DNA of 64,000 nt. Origin: Streptomyces aquilus (GTDB lineage Bacteria > Actinomycetota > Actinomycetes > Streptomycetales > Streptomycetaceae). Of the stretch, positions 55,032 through 63,162 are shown in pieces. The notes under the pieces were generated by a model. It saw nothing but the letters and a program-made list of their open reading frames with translations, was not told the origin of the DNA and did not search any database. The DNA is taken from NCBI RefSeq assembly GCF_003955715.1, contig NZ_CP034463.1, forward strand, positions 6,200,001 through 6,264,000. Direction: 5' to 3'. Every line of letters starts with the position of its first letter. Position 1 is the first letter of the stretch. The translations under genes were made by a program, and so were the position numbers.

Positions 55032-55072
55032 AGACCCCCTCCAACTGCGGAAACGCAGAGTGGAGGGGGTCT
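55032..55072 (+). terminator. Strong hairpin terminator after tRNA-Tyr
   Basis: AGACCCCCTCCA pairs perfectly with TGGAGGGGGTCT (12 bp); inside, CTGCG-GAAA-CGCAG forms a second stem with a GAAA tetraloop. Confidence 0.88.
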
Positions 55073-55159
55073 CTTCGTATGCCTGGGCCTTGTGAGGAAG
55101 GCGAGTGGTGATGTGCCTCACGATGTGGGGCGAACGCTCGTCCGGGGCACACTGACCCC

Positions 55160-55372
55160 ATGTCCAGCCGTCGCAGAAACTGCCCCGAATGTCAGCGTGA
55201 GATCGCCGTGGTCGCCGGGCGCTACGCGCGGCACGACCCGCCCGGGGCCCGGGAGAGCGGCGAACTCACTTCCTGCGCGGGCTCCCGCCGGCACGCTCAA
55301 CTGGGAGCCGCGCAGCCCGCGTTGGACGGCTACGCCGTTCCCGAGTTCCCCGGGCAGATGCAGCTGTTCTAG
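55160..55372 (+). CDS. Small protein with CPEC zinc-ribbon-like start
   Basis: A 70-residue basic protein that begins MSSRRRNCPECQREIAVVAG and has a further Cys in TSCAGSR. One CxxC plus a single Cys could form half a zinc site. I recall near-identical short proteins across Streptomyces, function unknown. No ribosome site is obvious before the ATG. Confidence 0.72.
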   Translation: MSSRRRNCPECQREIAVVAGRYARHDPPGARESGELTSCAGSRRHAQLGAAQPALDGYAVPEFPGQMQLF

Positions 55373-55466
55373 CCACGGGCCCGGCCCCGGGCAGCTCCCC
55401 AGCTCCCGCACGGCTCCCCGGCTCCGCACATCCCCCTCGGCCCCCGCAGGCGCCGCCTCCCCGCCC

Positions 55467-56123
55467 TCAGTTCCCGGCCACCGACTTCACCGCCACGGAC
55501 ACCGGCACCGACCCGCCGATCAGTTCCAGGGTCAGGCCGGCCGTCGCCGGCGTCTCCAGCAGCTCGGCCAGGACGGCGGCCACGTCGTCGCGCGGGATCG
55601 GGCCACGGCCCGTGTGGGCCTCCAGGCGCACGAGACCGGTGCCGGCGTCGTTCGTCAGCTGGCCGGGGCGCAGGATCGTCCAGTCCAGGGCGTCGAGGCC
55701 GCGGACGTACCGGTCGGCCTCGCCCTTGGCCCGCAGATAGACGTCGAAGACGTCGTCGCCCTTGTGCTCGGGATCGGCGCCCATCGACGACACGACCACG
55801 TGACGCCGTACGCGAGCCCGGACCGCCGCGTCCGCGAACAGCACCGCGGCGCCCTTGTCCACCGTGTCCTTGCGGGCCACGCCGCTGCCCGGACCCGCGC
55901 CCGCCGCGAAGACCGCCGCGTCCGCGCCCTGCAGATGGGCCGCGACCTCCTCGGCGGAGGCCGACTCCAGATCCAGCAGGACCGGTTCGGCACCGGCTTC
56001 CCGCAGGGCGTCACCCTGTTCCGCCTTGCGGATGATGCCCGCGACCTCGTGCCCGCGCGCGGCGAGCAGGCGCTCCAGCCGCAACGCGATCTGACCATGA
56101 CCACCAGCGATGACGATGCGCAT
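55467..56123 (-). CDS. NAD(P)-binding atypical SDR (YwnB/YhfK-like)
   Basis: Reductase-like protein of 218 residues. The cofactor motif is GGHGQIALRLERLLAARGH (residues 7-25). It has VVSSMGADPEH (conserved Ser), LRAKGEADRYVRG and WTILRPGQLT, the typical marks of atypical SDRs. The substrate is unknown. The Met at 56123 was chosen at the Rossmann start. Confidence 0.9.
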   Translation of the reverse strand: MRIVIAGGHGQIALRLERLLAARGHEVAGIIRKAEQGDALREAGAEPVLLDLESASAEEVAAHLQGADAAVFAAGAGPGSGVARKDTVDKGAAVLFADAAVRARVRRHVVVSSMGADPEHKGDDVFDVYLRAKGEADRYVRGLDALDWTILRPGQLTNDAGTGLVRLEAHTGRGPIPRDDVAAVLAELLETPATAGLTLELIGGSVPVSVAVKSVAGN

Positions 56124-56421
56124 GCCTTCGACCGTACGCCCGTACGCCGACATTCGCCGTACGGCCGTGTCCGGCACGCGCCCGCATCAGGCGTACGACC
56201 GCGCCGGCCGGGGGAGTTGACCTCCGACCCGGCCGTCACGACGGCACCCGTCGCCCCTCGACCCGGCCGGCCGGCTCGGCACCCGCCGCCACTGCCACTG
56301 CCACTGCCACCGCCACCGTCGCCCCTCACGCTCACGCCCGTCCGAGGCCACCCGCCCCCAGCGCCTCAGCGTGCCCAGCACCCCAGCACCCCGCACTCGC
56401 ACCCCCGCACCCCCGCACCCC
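56124..56421. other. Gene-free spacer with CCACTG hexamer run
   Basis: About 300 bp with no credible gene. A short CCACTG tandem tract occurs near 56288-56315 and a run of GCACCCC units near 56380-56420, close to the amidohydrolase 3' end. Confidence 0.55.
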
Positions 56422-57678
56422 CTAAGAAGGCTCAACCCGCCCCTGCCGAGGCAACCCCAACTCGACAGCAGCCGCCGAGTCGCAGAACTCCCGTACCGCG
56501 CTCGTCCGCGCCACCACCCGCCCCCGATGCACCACGATGCGGCTGTAGGCGAGCGACAGGGCCCCCGCCAGCCGTTCCCCGCGCACCGCGAGCAGCTCGG
56601 CCGGGAAACCTGCCTCCACGCGCACCTCGGGCAGCCCCAGCACGGCGCGCGCGGACACGCTGACGGCGTCGTACGCGTCCTCGGGACGCAGGCCGTGTCG
56701 CGAGGCCAGGAGGTACGCGGCCTCCAACGGGTCCCCGCGGCCCACCGGGTTGGACACGTCCCGCAGCGCGCCGCTCCCGGCCGCCACCCGCACACCGGCG
56801 GCGCGCAGCAGCCGTACGGGAGCCGTGCCGCGCCGTTCCACGCCTCCGCAGCCGCCCTGGGGCAGGCATACGACCGCCACGCCGGCCGCGGCGAGCTGGT
56901 CGGCGGTGCGGGAGGTGATCTCGGAGGGGTGGCGGCCGAGGCTGCCGCAGGGGCTCAGGGTGACGCCGGGACGCAGGCCGCCGGCCATGGCGGCGAGGCG
57001 GGACAGGCGGGCGGGGTCGCCGGCGTCGGTGTGGAGGTCGACCGGGCAGCCGTGCTCGGAGGCCACGTCCAGGACCGCCTGGACATAGCCGGTGGGGTCC
57101 GGGTCGAGGTCGGGGCAGCCGCCGACCACCGAGGCGCCCATCTTCACCGCGTCCCGCAGCATCGCGAGCCCGTCCGCCCCGGCCACGCCGGTCAGCAGCC
57201 GCGGCATCGCCACCGCGGTCAGCTCGGTGAGCCCGCGCAGCGAACGCCGGGCCTGGAGCACGGCGGCCAGCGCGCCCAGCCCCTGGACGTCGCCCACCCG
57301 CACATGGGCCCGCAACGCGGTGGCCCCGTGGCCGAGTTGGAGCAGCGCGGCCTCGGTCGCGCGGCGCTGGACGTCCTGGGGGTCGTACGAGACCGGCCCG
57401 CCGGTGTCCGCGGAGAGCGCGGTGTCGCCGTGGGCGTGCGGCTCGACGGGGGCCGGGAGGAGCAGATAGCCGCTCAGGTCCACGCGTGTCCCGCACGCGC
57501 GCGTGCCGCCCGCCGCCAGGCTGCCCGCCGTGCCCACCGCCTCGATGCGCCCGCCGCCGAGCCGTACGTCCACGGTCCTGCCGTCGGTCAGCCGTGCCCC
57601 GCACAGCAGCAGTGAGGTGGTGTCGGAGGCGCCGGGCGAGGACGACGAGGGGGGCGGCTGCGGCTGGCTGTCGGGCAT
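56422..57678 (-). CDS. Amidohydrolase, cytosine-deaminase-like
   Basis: A metal-dependent hydrolase of 418 residues. Residues ~20-75 are the small beta-sandwich; the metal motif HAH is in PVEPHAHGDTAL, a second His is in DLHTDAGD, and DVSNPVGRGDPLEAAYLL holds the later metal Asp region. The closest pattern is CodA/N-isopropylammelide amidohydrolase; the true substrate is unknown. The Met at 57678 has GGAG before it. Confidence 0.85.
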   Translation of the reverse strand: MPDSQPQPPPSSSSPGASDTTSLLLCGARLTDGRTVDVRLGGGRIEAVGTAGSLAAGGTRACGTRVDLSGYLLLPAPVEPHAHGDTALSADTGGPVSYDPQDVQRRATEAALLQLGHGATALRAHVRVGDVQGLGALAAVLQARRSLRGLTELTAVAMPRLLTGVAGADGLAMLRDAVKMGASVVGGCPDLDPDPTGYVQAVLDVASEHGCPVDLHTDAGDPARLSRLAAMAGGLRPGVTLSPCGSLGRHPSEITSRTADQLAAAGVAVVCLPQGGCGGVERRGTAPVRLLRAAGVRVAAGSGALRDVSNPVGRGDPLEAAYLLASRHGLRPEDAYDAVSVSARAVLGLPEVRVEAGFPAELLAVRGERLAGALSLAYSRIVVHRGRVVARTSAVREFCDSAAAVELGLPRQGRVEPS

Positions 57679-57875
57679 CGCGCTCCAGGGGCTCAAGGTC
57701 AAGGCTCGTGGCGGGGACGCAAGATCACGCAGAGTGAGTCGAGCCTAGGGTGGCGATCCGCTCACGGCGCGGAGGAGCGCAATAGTCGTACCGGTGTGGT
57801 CCGCCGTACGGGAGAGGCCTCGGAGGCTGGTGGGAGGGGTGCCGGAGCGGGCGCGCGCGGGGCCTCGAAACGGAT

Positions 57876-57905
57876 TTGGGTGAACCGCTGCGGACCGTGT
57901 AATGT
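57876..57905 (+). promoter_or_regulatory. Promoter of the tRNA-Thr/tRNA-Met unit
   Basis: TTGGGT (57876-57881) and TAATGT (57900-57905) are separated by 18 bp and precede tRNA-Thr by 11 bp. They match the HrdB-type -35/-10 pattern. Confidence 0.65.
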
Positions 57906-57916
57906 CTTCATCGCTC

Positions 57917-57989
57917 GCCCCAATAGCTCAGTCGGCAGAGCGTCTCCATGGTAAGGAGAAGGTCTACGGTTCGATTCCGTATTGGGGCT
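57917..57989 (+). tRNA. tRNA-Thr (GGU)
   Basis: A 73-nt cloverleaf with anticodon GGT in CTCCATGGTAAGGAG. The acceptor GCCCCAA pairs with TTGGGGC, the T-arm is ACGGTTCGATTCCGT and the discriminator is T. Confidence 0.96.
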
Positions 57990-58035
57990 CTGGTGTGTGA
58001 GGTTCCCGTCGCGAGGCGGGGACGGATCGCATCTC

Positions 58036-58108
58036 AGCGGTGTAGCTCAGTCGGTAGAGCAAGCGGCTCATAATCGCTGTGTCACCGGTTCAAGTCCGGT
58101 CACCGCTA
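58036..58108 (+). tRNA. tRNA-Met, elongator (CAU)
   Basis: A 73-nt cloverleaf with anticodon CAT in AGCGGCTCATAATCGCT. The acceptor AGCGGTG pairs with CACCGCT, the T-arm is CCGGTTCAAGTCCGG and the discriminator is A. The A1-U72 start and lack of the three G-C pairs mark it as elongator. 46 bp after tRNA-Thr, probably one transcript. Confidence 0.95.
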
Positions 58109-58113
58109 CTGAC

Positions 58114-58151
58114 AGTAGCCGATTGTGGGGTCGGTCCTTCGATCGGCTACT
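58114..58151 (+). terminator. Hairpin terminator after tRNA-Met
   Basis: AGTAGCCGAT pairs perfectly with ATCGGCTACT (10 bp, 18-nt loop), followed by T-rich CTTCTTTGC. It separates the tRNA unit from rpmG. Confidence 0.82.
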
Positions 58152-58198
58152 CTTCTTTGCGTTAAATATGTCCTATCCGTTCGTCAAGGAGCACTCAC

Positions 58199-58363
58199 GT
58201 GGCTGCCACCGACGTCCGCCCGAAGATCACGCTGGCCTGCGTGGAGTGCAAGGAGCGGAACTACATCACCAAGAAGAACCGGCGTAACAACCCGGACCGA
58301 CTGGAGATGAAGAAGCACTGCCCGCGTTGCAACGCGCACACCGCGCACCGCGAGACGCGATAA
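58199..58363 (+). CDS. rpmG: 50S ribosomal protein L33
   Basis: A 54-residue large-subunit protein. CVEC and CPRC form the zinc-binding version of L33 (not the Cys-less, zinc-starvation type). The GTG has AAGGAG upstream. The TAAATA at about 58162 may be its -10 element. A strong terminator follows the stop. Confidence 0.97.
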   Translation: MAATDVRPKITLACVECKERNYITKKNRRNNPDRLEMKKHCPRCNAHTAHRETR

Positions 58364-58375
58364 ATCAGGCTCGTA

Positions 58376-58414
58376 CGCGAGGCCGCCCCCAGCAGTCAGG
58401 GGGGCGGCCTCGCG
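58376..58414 (+). terminator. Terminator after rpmG
   Basis: CGCGAGGCCGCCCCC pairs perfectly with GGGGGCGGCCTCGCG (15 bp) across a 9-nt loop, beginning 12 bp after the stop. Confidence 0.88.
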
Positions 58415-58436
58415 TCGTTGATGGGCCGATACCGGC

Positions 58437-58492
58437 CAGTACTCAGGTACCTCAGTACTCCAGTACCTCAGTACTCCAGTACCCCAGTACTC
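58437..58492. repeat. Seven 8-bp GTAC-centred tandem repeats upstream of hadA
   Basis: Seven units with strict 8-bp period: CAGTACTC, AGGTACCT, CAGTACTC, CAGTACCT, CAGTACTC, CAGTACCC, CAGTACTC. They lie 62-117 bp before the hadA start, within its likely promoter/leader. Confidence 0.88.
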
Positions 58493-58553
58493 CGTGCGCC
58501 GATACGGCCCGTGTCCAGAACCCAGTACCCAGCGATCAGGAGGTGCCGAGTCC

Positions 58554-59006
58554 ATGGCGCTCGACCAGTCCTTCGTGGGGCGGACCTACCCGCCCACCGA
58601 CCCCTATGAGGTGGGCCGGGAGAAGATCCGTGAGTTCGCGGAGGCCGTGGGGGACGCCAACCCGGCGTACACCGACCCGGACGCGGCCAAGGGGCTCGGT
58701 CACCCCGATGTGATCGCCCCGCCGACCTTCGTGTTCTCGATCACCTTCCGGGCCGCGGGCCAGGTCATCGCCGACCCGCAACTGGGCCTGGACTACAGCC
58801 GTGTGGTGCACGGCGACCAGAAGTTCGCCTACACCCGCCCGGTCCGCGCGGGCGACCGGCTGACGGTCACCTCCACGATCGAGGCGATCAAGTCCCTGGC
58901 GGGCAACGACATCCTGGACATCCGCGGCGAGGTCCACGACGAGGCCGGCGAGCACGTGGTGACCGCCTGGACCAAGCTCGTCGCGCGCGCGGCCGAGGAG
59001 GCGTGA
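58554..59006 (+). CDS. MaoC-like (3R)-hydroxyacyl-thioester dehydratase, subunit HadA-like
   Basis: Hotdog-fold protein of 150 residues. Start MALDQSFVGRTYPPTDPYEV, then EAVGDANPAYTD; it lacks the catalytic Asp/His pair, which suits the non-catalytic HadA partner of mycobacterial-type HadAB. Strong AGGAGG ribosome site. It is followed by the catalytic partner after 8 bp. Probably a heterodimeric dehydratase in fatty-acid or polyketide-like chain elongation. Confidence 0.9.
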   Translation: MALDQSFVGRTYPPTDPYEVGREKIREFAEAVGDANPAYTDPDAAKGLGHPDVIAPPTFVFSITFRAAGQVIADPQLGLDYSRVVHGDQKFAYTRPVRAGDRLTVTSTIEAIKSLAGNDILDIRGEVHDEAGEHVVTAWTKLVARAAEEA

Positions 59007-59014
59007 GGAAGACG

Positions 59015-59443
59015 ATGACGGCGAAGATCGCATACGACGACGTCGAGGTCGGCACGGAGCTGCCCGCCCAGACCTTTCCCGTGACCCGTGCCACCCTCGT
59101 CCAGTACGCGGGCGCCTCCGGGGACTTCAACCCGATCCACTGGAACGAGAAGTTCGCCAAGGAGGTCGGACTGCCGGACGTCATCGCGCACGGCATGTTC
59201 ACCATGGCCGAGGCGATCCGCGTGGTGACGGACTGGGTCGGCGACCCGGGGGCCGTCGCCGAGTACGGCGTCCGCTTCACCAAGCCCGTCGTCGTCCCGA
59301 ACGACGACCAGGGCGCCGTGATCGAGGTCAGCGGCAAGGTCGCGGCCAAGCTCGACGACAACACGGTCCGCGTGGACCTGACCGCGACCAGCGCCGGGCA
59401 GAAGGTGCTGGGGATGTCCCGGGCGGTCGTGCGGCTGGCCTGA
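59015..59443 (+). CDS. MaoC-like (3R)-hydroxyacyl-thioester dehydratase, subunit HadB-like
   Basis: Hotdog-fold protein of 142 residues with the catalytic pair D37 and H42 in GASGDFNPIHWNE and the AHGMF motif after it. It is the active half of the HadAB-like dehydratase. The ATG follows GAGGAAG; the overlapping GTG at 59003 is a weaker start. Ends in a terminator. Confidence 0.92.
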   Translation: MTAKIAYDDVEVGTELPAQTFPVTRATLVQYAGASGDFNPIHWNEKFAKEVGLPDVIAHGMFTMAEAIRVVTDWVGDPGAVAEYGVRFTKPVVVPNDDQGAVIEVSGKVAAKLDDNTVRVDLTATSAGQKVLGMSRAVVRLA

Positions 59444-59464
59444 CGGACAGCATGCTGAAGCTGA

Positions 59465-59499
59465 GTAAGGGGTGCCCTCCATGGCGGGGCGCCCCTTAC
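59465..59499 (+). terminator. Terminator after hadB
   Basis: GTAAGGGG pairs with CCCCTTAC (8 bp), extended by GCCC/GGGC after one mismatch. Confidence 0.8.
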
Positions 59500-59521
59500 C
59501 TGTTCTCCGGCACGCCACCCC

Positions 59522-59551
59522 TTGACGTAGTTAGTGATTGAGTACTAACTT
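59522..59551 (+). promoter_or_regulatory. TetR promoter with overlapping operator
   Basis: TTGACG (59522-59527) and TAACTT (59546-59551), 18 bp apart, place transcription start at about the ATG at 59559, so the mRNA is probably leaderless. The perfect inverted repeat AGTTAGT-N8-ACTAACT (59529-59550) fills the promoter spacer and is the likely TetR operator. Confidence 0.75.
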
Positions 59552-59558
59552 ACTGGGC

Positions 59559-60128
59559 ATGGTCAGGATGAGCGCAGAGGAGAGGCGCGAGAGCGTGATC
59601 CGCGCGGCGACGATCGAGTTCGCCCGCGGCGGATACCACGGCACTTCGACCGAGGCGATCGCCAAGCGGGTCGGGGTCTCGCAGCCGTATCTCTTCCGGC
59701 TCTTCCCCGGCAAGAAGGCGATCTTCCTGGCGGCGGCGGAGCGGTGTGTGGAACAAACCATCCGCACCTTCGACGAGGCCGCCGAAGGGCTCCAGGGCGA
59801 AGAAGCCCTGCATGCCATGGCGAACGCGTACACCAAGGTCATCGCGGAGCATCCGGAGCAACTGCTGATGCAGATGCAGATGTACGTCGCCGTGGGCGCC
59901 GCCGAGGAGGAGGGCGACCACGAGTTCGGGGCGGCCGTGCGAGAGGGCTGGATGCGGCTGTGGGACACGGTCCATCTGCCGCTGGGCGCCGACGCGGGGG
60001 AGACGACGAACTTCCTGGCGTACGGGATGCTCATCAACTGCCTGGTCGCGATGGGGTTCCCGCCCGAGCACCGGGTGTGGGAGGGGCTGTACCCGTCGGC
60101 GCGGGCCACGGGTCGGCTGCACAAGTGA
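59559..60128 (+). CDS. TetR-family repressor
   Basis: A 189-residue DNA-binding repressor. The N-terminal HTH is TSTEAIAKRVGVSQPYLFRLF (in two helices, residues ~27-50), followed by GKKAIFLAAAERC, typical of AcrR-like drug regulators. It should bind AGTTAGT-type sites in its own promoter and before the MFS gene, and release on ligand binding. Start chosen at the ATG just downstream of the promoter. Confidence 0.92.
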   Translation: MVRMSAEERRESVIRAATIEFARGGYHGTSTEAIAKRVGVSQPYLFRLFPGKKAIFLAAAERCVEQTIRTFDEAAEGLQGEEALHAMANAYTKVIAEHPEQLLMQMQMYVAVGAAEEEGDHEFGAAVREGWMRLWDTVHLPLGADAGETTNFLAYGMLINCLVAMGFPPEHRVWEGLYPSARATGRLHK

Positions 60129-60134
60129 GTCACG

Positions 60135-60155
60135 AGGCGTCATCGGCGCCTTTTT
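60135..60155 (+). terminator. Rho-independent terminator after tetR
   Basis: AGGCG pairs with CGCCT across a 7-nt loop, followed directly by TTTTT, an unusually complete U tract for this genome. It separates tetR and the MFS gene. Confidence 0.7.
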
Positions 60156-60166
60156 ATGGGCGTGAA

Positions 60167-60188
60167 AGTTAGTAATCGATAACTATCC
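60167..60188. promoter_or_regulatory. Second TetR operator before the MFS gene
   Basis: AGTTAGT-N8-ACTATCC repeats the tetR operator: the left half is identical, spacing is the same, the right half keeps ACTA. It lies 18 bp before the MFS ATG. Confidence 0.65.
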
Positions 60189-60206
60189 GGGAGCTCTGGG
60201 GGAGCA

Positions 60207-61649
60207 ATGTCACAGCAAGTCGCACAGAAGACGTCACCCGGGGGAGTGGTCTGGGCCCTCGTCATCACCAGCGTCGCCGGGTTCATGGCGGCCCTCGACA
60301 ACCTCGTCGTCACCACCGCCCTGCCCTCCATCCGTGAGGACCTCGGCGGTGGGCTGCACGACCTGGAATGGACGGTGAGCGCCTACACCCTCACCTTCGC
60401 CGTCCTCCTCATGTTCGGCGCGGCGCTCGGCGACCGCTTCGGCCGCCGACGGCTCTTCCTCACTGGCCTGACGATCTTCACCGCCGCCTCCGCGGGAGCG
60501 GCCCTCGCGCCCGGCATCGACAGCCTCATCGCGGCCCGCGCGGTCCAGGGCGTCGGCGCGGCCATCATGATGCCGCTCACCCTCACCCTCCTCACCGCGG
60601 CCGTGCCCGCCGCCAAGCGCGGAATGGCGTACGGCATCTGGGGCGCGGTCAACGGACTCGCCGTGGCCTCCGGACCGCTGATCGGCGGGAGCCTGACCGA
60701 GCACATCTCCTGGCAGTGGATCTTCTGGCTGAACGTTCCGCTGGGCGTCGCCCTGCTGCCGCTGGCCCGACTCCGCCTCGCCGAGTCGTACGGCACCGGC
60801 GCCCCGCTCGACATCCCCGGCACGCTGCTCGCCAGCGGCGGGCTCTTCGGGATCGTCTACGGCCTGGTCCGCGGCCCGGCGGACGGCTGGACGGACGGAC
60901 TGGTCCTCACTGCCCTGTTCGCGGGGGCCGCCCTCCTCGCCGGCTTCGTGATCTACAGCACCCGCGCCAAGAACCCCATGCTGCCGATGCGGCTGTTCCG
61001 CTCGCGGGCCTTCTCCGGCATCAACGCGGCCAGTCTGCTGATGTTCCTGGGCATGTTCGGGTCGATCTTCCTGCTCAGTCAGTACATGCAGGGGGTGCTC
61101 GGGTACTCGCCGACCGAGGCGGGGCTGCGGATGCTGCCGTGGACGGGCATGCCGATGCTCGTCGCGCCGATCGCCGGCATCCTCTCCGACCGGATCGGCG
61201 GCCGCCCCGTCGTCGCCACCGGCCTCTTCTTCCAGGCGGCGGGGCTCGGGTACCTGGCGTCGGTCATCACCGTCGACGCGTCGTACAGCGTCCAGCTGCC
61301 CGGTCTGATCATCAGCGGAATCGGCATGGGGCTGTTCTTCGCCCCCGCCTCCAACCTGGTCATGTCCAGCGTGCGGCCTTCGGAGCAGGGAATCGCTTCC
61401 GGGGCGAACAACGCGCTGCGTGAGGTCGGTGGCGCGCTGGGGATCGCGATCATGGGGTCGATCTTCTCGGCGCAGGGTGGATACGAGACCGGCCAGACGT
61501 TCGTCGAGGGACTGCGGCCCGCGCTGGTGACCGGGGCGGGGGTTGTGGCGCTGGCGGGTGTGGCGGCGCTGCTGATTCCGCGGGGGCGTGGCGGACGGGA
61601 CGTGACGGTGGAGGACATGGCGTCGGTACGCGAGACGGTCGCGGCCTGA
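60207..61649 (+). CDS. DHA2-type MFS drug exporter, 14 membrane segments
   Basis: A 480-residue proton-driven exporter. Motifs include LDNLVVTTALPSIREDL, GDRFGRRRLFLTG (motif A), VQGVGAAIMMPLTLTLL and GLAVASGPLIGG (motif C, which marks exporters). The length suits the 14-helix EmrB/QacA group. It probably exports a drug or metabolite that also releases the TetR repressor. The ATG has GGGGGAG upstream. Confidence 0.93.
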   Translation: MSQQVAQKTSPGGVVWALVITSVAGFMAALDNLVVTTALPSIREDLGGGLHDLEWTVSAYTLTFAVLLMFGAALGDRFGRRRLFLTGLTIFTAASAGAALAPGIDSLIAARAVQGVGAAIMMPLTLTLLTAAVPAAKRGMAYGIWGAVNGLAVASGPLIGGSLTEHISWQWIFWLNVPLGVALLPLARLRLAESYGTGAPLDIPGTLLASGGLFGIVYGLVRGPADGWTDGLVLTALFAGAALLAGFVIYSTRAKNPMLPMRLFRSRAFSGINAASLLMFLGMFGSIFLLSQYMQGVLGYSPTEAGLRMLPWTGMPMLVAPIAGILSDRIGGRPVVATGLFFQAAGLGYLASVITVDASYSVQLPGLIISGIGMGLFFAPASNLVMSSVRPSEQGIASGANNALREVGGALGIAIMGSIFSAQGGYETGQTFVEGLRPALVTGAGVVALAGVAALLIPRGRGGRDVTVEDMASVRETVAA

Positions 61650-62103
61650 GCAGGGCGCATGCGGCTCCGCTCCTCTCACGGGGGGGCGGGGCCGTTCGCG
61701 TGCCAGGCGCCCGGGGCGGTGCGGGCCAATGGGTTTCGCCCCCGCCGCCCTTACCCATTCCCATCCCCAGGGGCGCTGCCCCTTCGACCCCACCAGGGGG
61801 CTCCGCGCCCTGGACCCCCGTCGGCCCTGAAGGGGCCTCGTCCTCAAACGCCGGACGGGCTGAGTGATGCGGGGCACCCGGGTACGGCGGGAAGGGGAGG
61901 TGTCGGGGGATGTCCGCCCGCAGCGGTTGGCGCGTCAACACGGGCGCCCTTCATAAGTGACCGATTCCGCGCCGTTCCGAGGACGGACACCCCCCGACGC
62001 GGCCCCGCCCCACAACGCCCCGCCCGCGCGAACGCGAACCCCCACCGCCCCGCCCCGCCCCGCCCCGCACAGCCCAACGGCAGCGCCCACGTACCCTTGA
62101 CCC
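61650..62103. other. 454-bp gene-free spacer containing dispersed repeat
   Basis: No credible gene. It contains long dispersed repeat copy B (61737-61867). The right part has CCCCGCCC-rich tracts near 62040-62075, just before murB; the murB promoter must be there but no -10/-35 was identified. Confidence 0.65.
61737..61867. repeat. Long dispersed intergenic repeat, copy B (inverted relative to copy A)
   Basis: The reverse complement begins CACTCAGCCCGTCCGGCGTT and follows copy A (36512-36650) over about 130 bp with few differences, mainly in the GGGGGTC(C/T) palindrome. Both copies lie downstream of plus-strand genes. Confidence 0.85.
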
Positions 62104-63159
62104 GTGCAGGAACGACACGACGCCCCCCTCGCCCCGCTCACCACCTTCCGTCTCGGCGGTCCCGCCACCCGGCTGGTCACCGCCACCACCGACGCCGAGG
62201 TGATCGAAGCCGTTCGCGAGGCCGACGACACCGGGACGCCCCTCCTGCTCATCGGCGGTGGATCGAACCTCGTCATCGGCGACAAGGGGTTCGACGGGAC
62301 CGCGCTGCTCATCGCCACCAAGGGCATCGAACTCGACGGCACCCACCTGGAGCTCGCCGCCGGTGAGGTCTGGACCGACGCCGTCGCCCGCACCGTGGAC
62401 GCCGGACTCGCCGGTATCGAGTGCCTCGCCGGCATCCCCGGCTCCGCCGGGGCGACCCCCATCCAGAACGTGGGCGCCTACGGCCAGGAGGTCTCCGCCA
62501 CGATCACCCACGTGATCGCCTACGACCGCGTCACCCGCGACACCGTCACCCTCACCAACGCCGACTGCGCCTTCTCGTACCGTCACAGCCGCTTCAAGGC
62601 CGACCCCGACCGGTACGTCGTCCTCCGCGTCCACTTCGAGCTCGAGGACGCCGGCGGCCTCTCCGCCCCTCTCAAGTACGCCGAGACCGCCCGCGCCCTC
62701 GGCGTCGAACCCGGCGACCGCGTCCCCCTCGCCGACGCCCGCGCGACCGTACTGAAGCTGCGCGCGGGCAAGGGCATGGTCCTCGACCCCGACGACCACG
62801 ACACCTGGTCGGCGGGCTCCTTCTTCACCAACCCGATCCTCACGGACGCCGACTTCACCGCCTTCCACGCGCGCGTGAAGCAGCACCTCGGCCCGGACGC
62901 GGAACCGCCCGCGTACCCCGCCGGCCCCGGTCACACCAAGACCTCCGCGGCCTGGCTGATCGACAAGGCCGGCTTCACCAAGGGCTACGGCACCGGCCCC
63001 GCCCGCATCTCCACCAAGCACACCCTCGCCCTCACCAACCGCGGCGAGGCGACCACGGAGGACCTCCTCGCCCTCGCCCGCGAGGTCGTCGCCGGTGTGC
63101 ACAGCACCTTCGGCGTCACTCTGGTCAACGAACCGGTGACGGTCGGTGTGAGCCTGTAG
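62104..63159 (+). CDS. murB: UDP-N-acetylenolpyruvoylglucosamine reductase
   Basis: Cytoplasmic FAD enzyme that reduces enolpyruvyl-UDP-GlcNAc to UDP-MurNAc in peptidoglycan synthesis, using NADPH. The 351-residue protein has the FAD motif LLIGGGSNLVIGD (48-60), catalytic R160 (SYRHSR), proton donor S239 (WSAGSFF) and E343 (TLVNEPV). The GTG start gives the family's usual N-terminus (APLTTFRLGGPA). Confidence 0.96.
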   Translation: MQERHDAPLAPLTTFRLGGPATRLVTATTDAEVIEAVREADDTGTPLLLIGGGSNLVIGDKGFDGTALLIATKGIELDGTHLELAAGEVWTDAVARTVDAGLAGIECLAGIPGSAGATPIQNVGAYGQEVSATITHVIAYDRVTRDTVTLTNADCAFSYRHSRFKADPDRYVVLRVHFELEDAGGLSAPLKYAETARALGVEPGDRVPLADARATVLKLRAGKGMVLDPDDHDTWSAGSFFTNPILTDADFTAFHARVKQHLGPDAEPPAYPAGPGHTKTSAAWLIDKAGFTKGYGTGPARISTKHTLALTNRGEATTEDLLALAREVVAGVHSTFGVTLVNEPVTVGVSL

Positions 63160-63162
63160 GGC

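Noticed and set aside
54941..58200. An integrated SLP1-like element between tRNA-Tyr and rpmG
   Set aside because: Genes here are a small zinc-ribbon-like protein, a reductase, an amidohydrolase and tRNAs; no integrase, replication or transfer genes occur.
58437..58492. CRISPR-like array upstream of hadA
   Set aside because: An 8-bp period is a simple tandem repeat, far too short, with no spacers.
61650..62103. A plus-strand gene between the MFS exporter and murB
   Set aside because: The open frame is Pro/Arg-rich, crosses the dispersed repeat and continues out of frame into murB.
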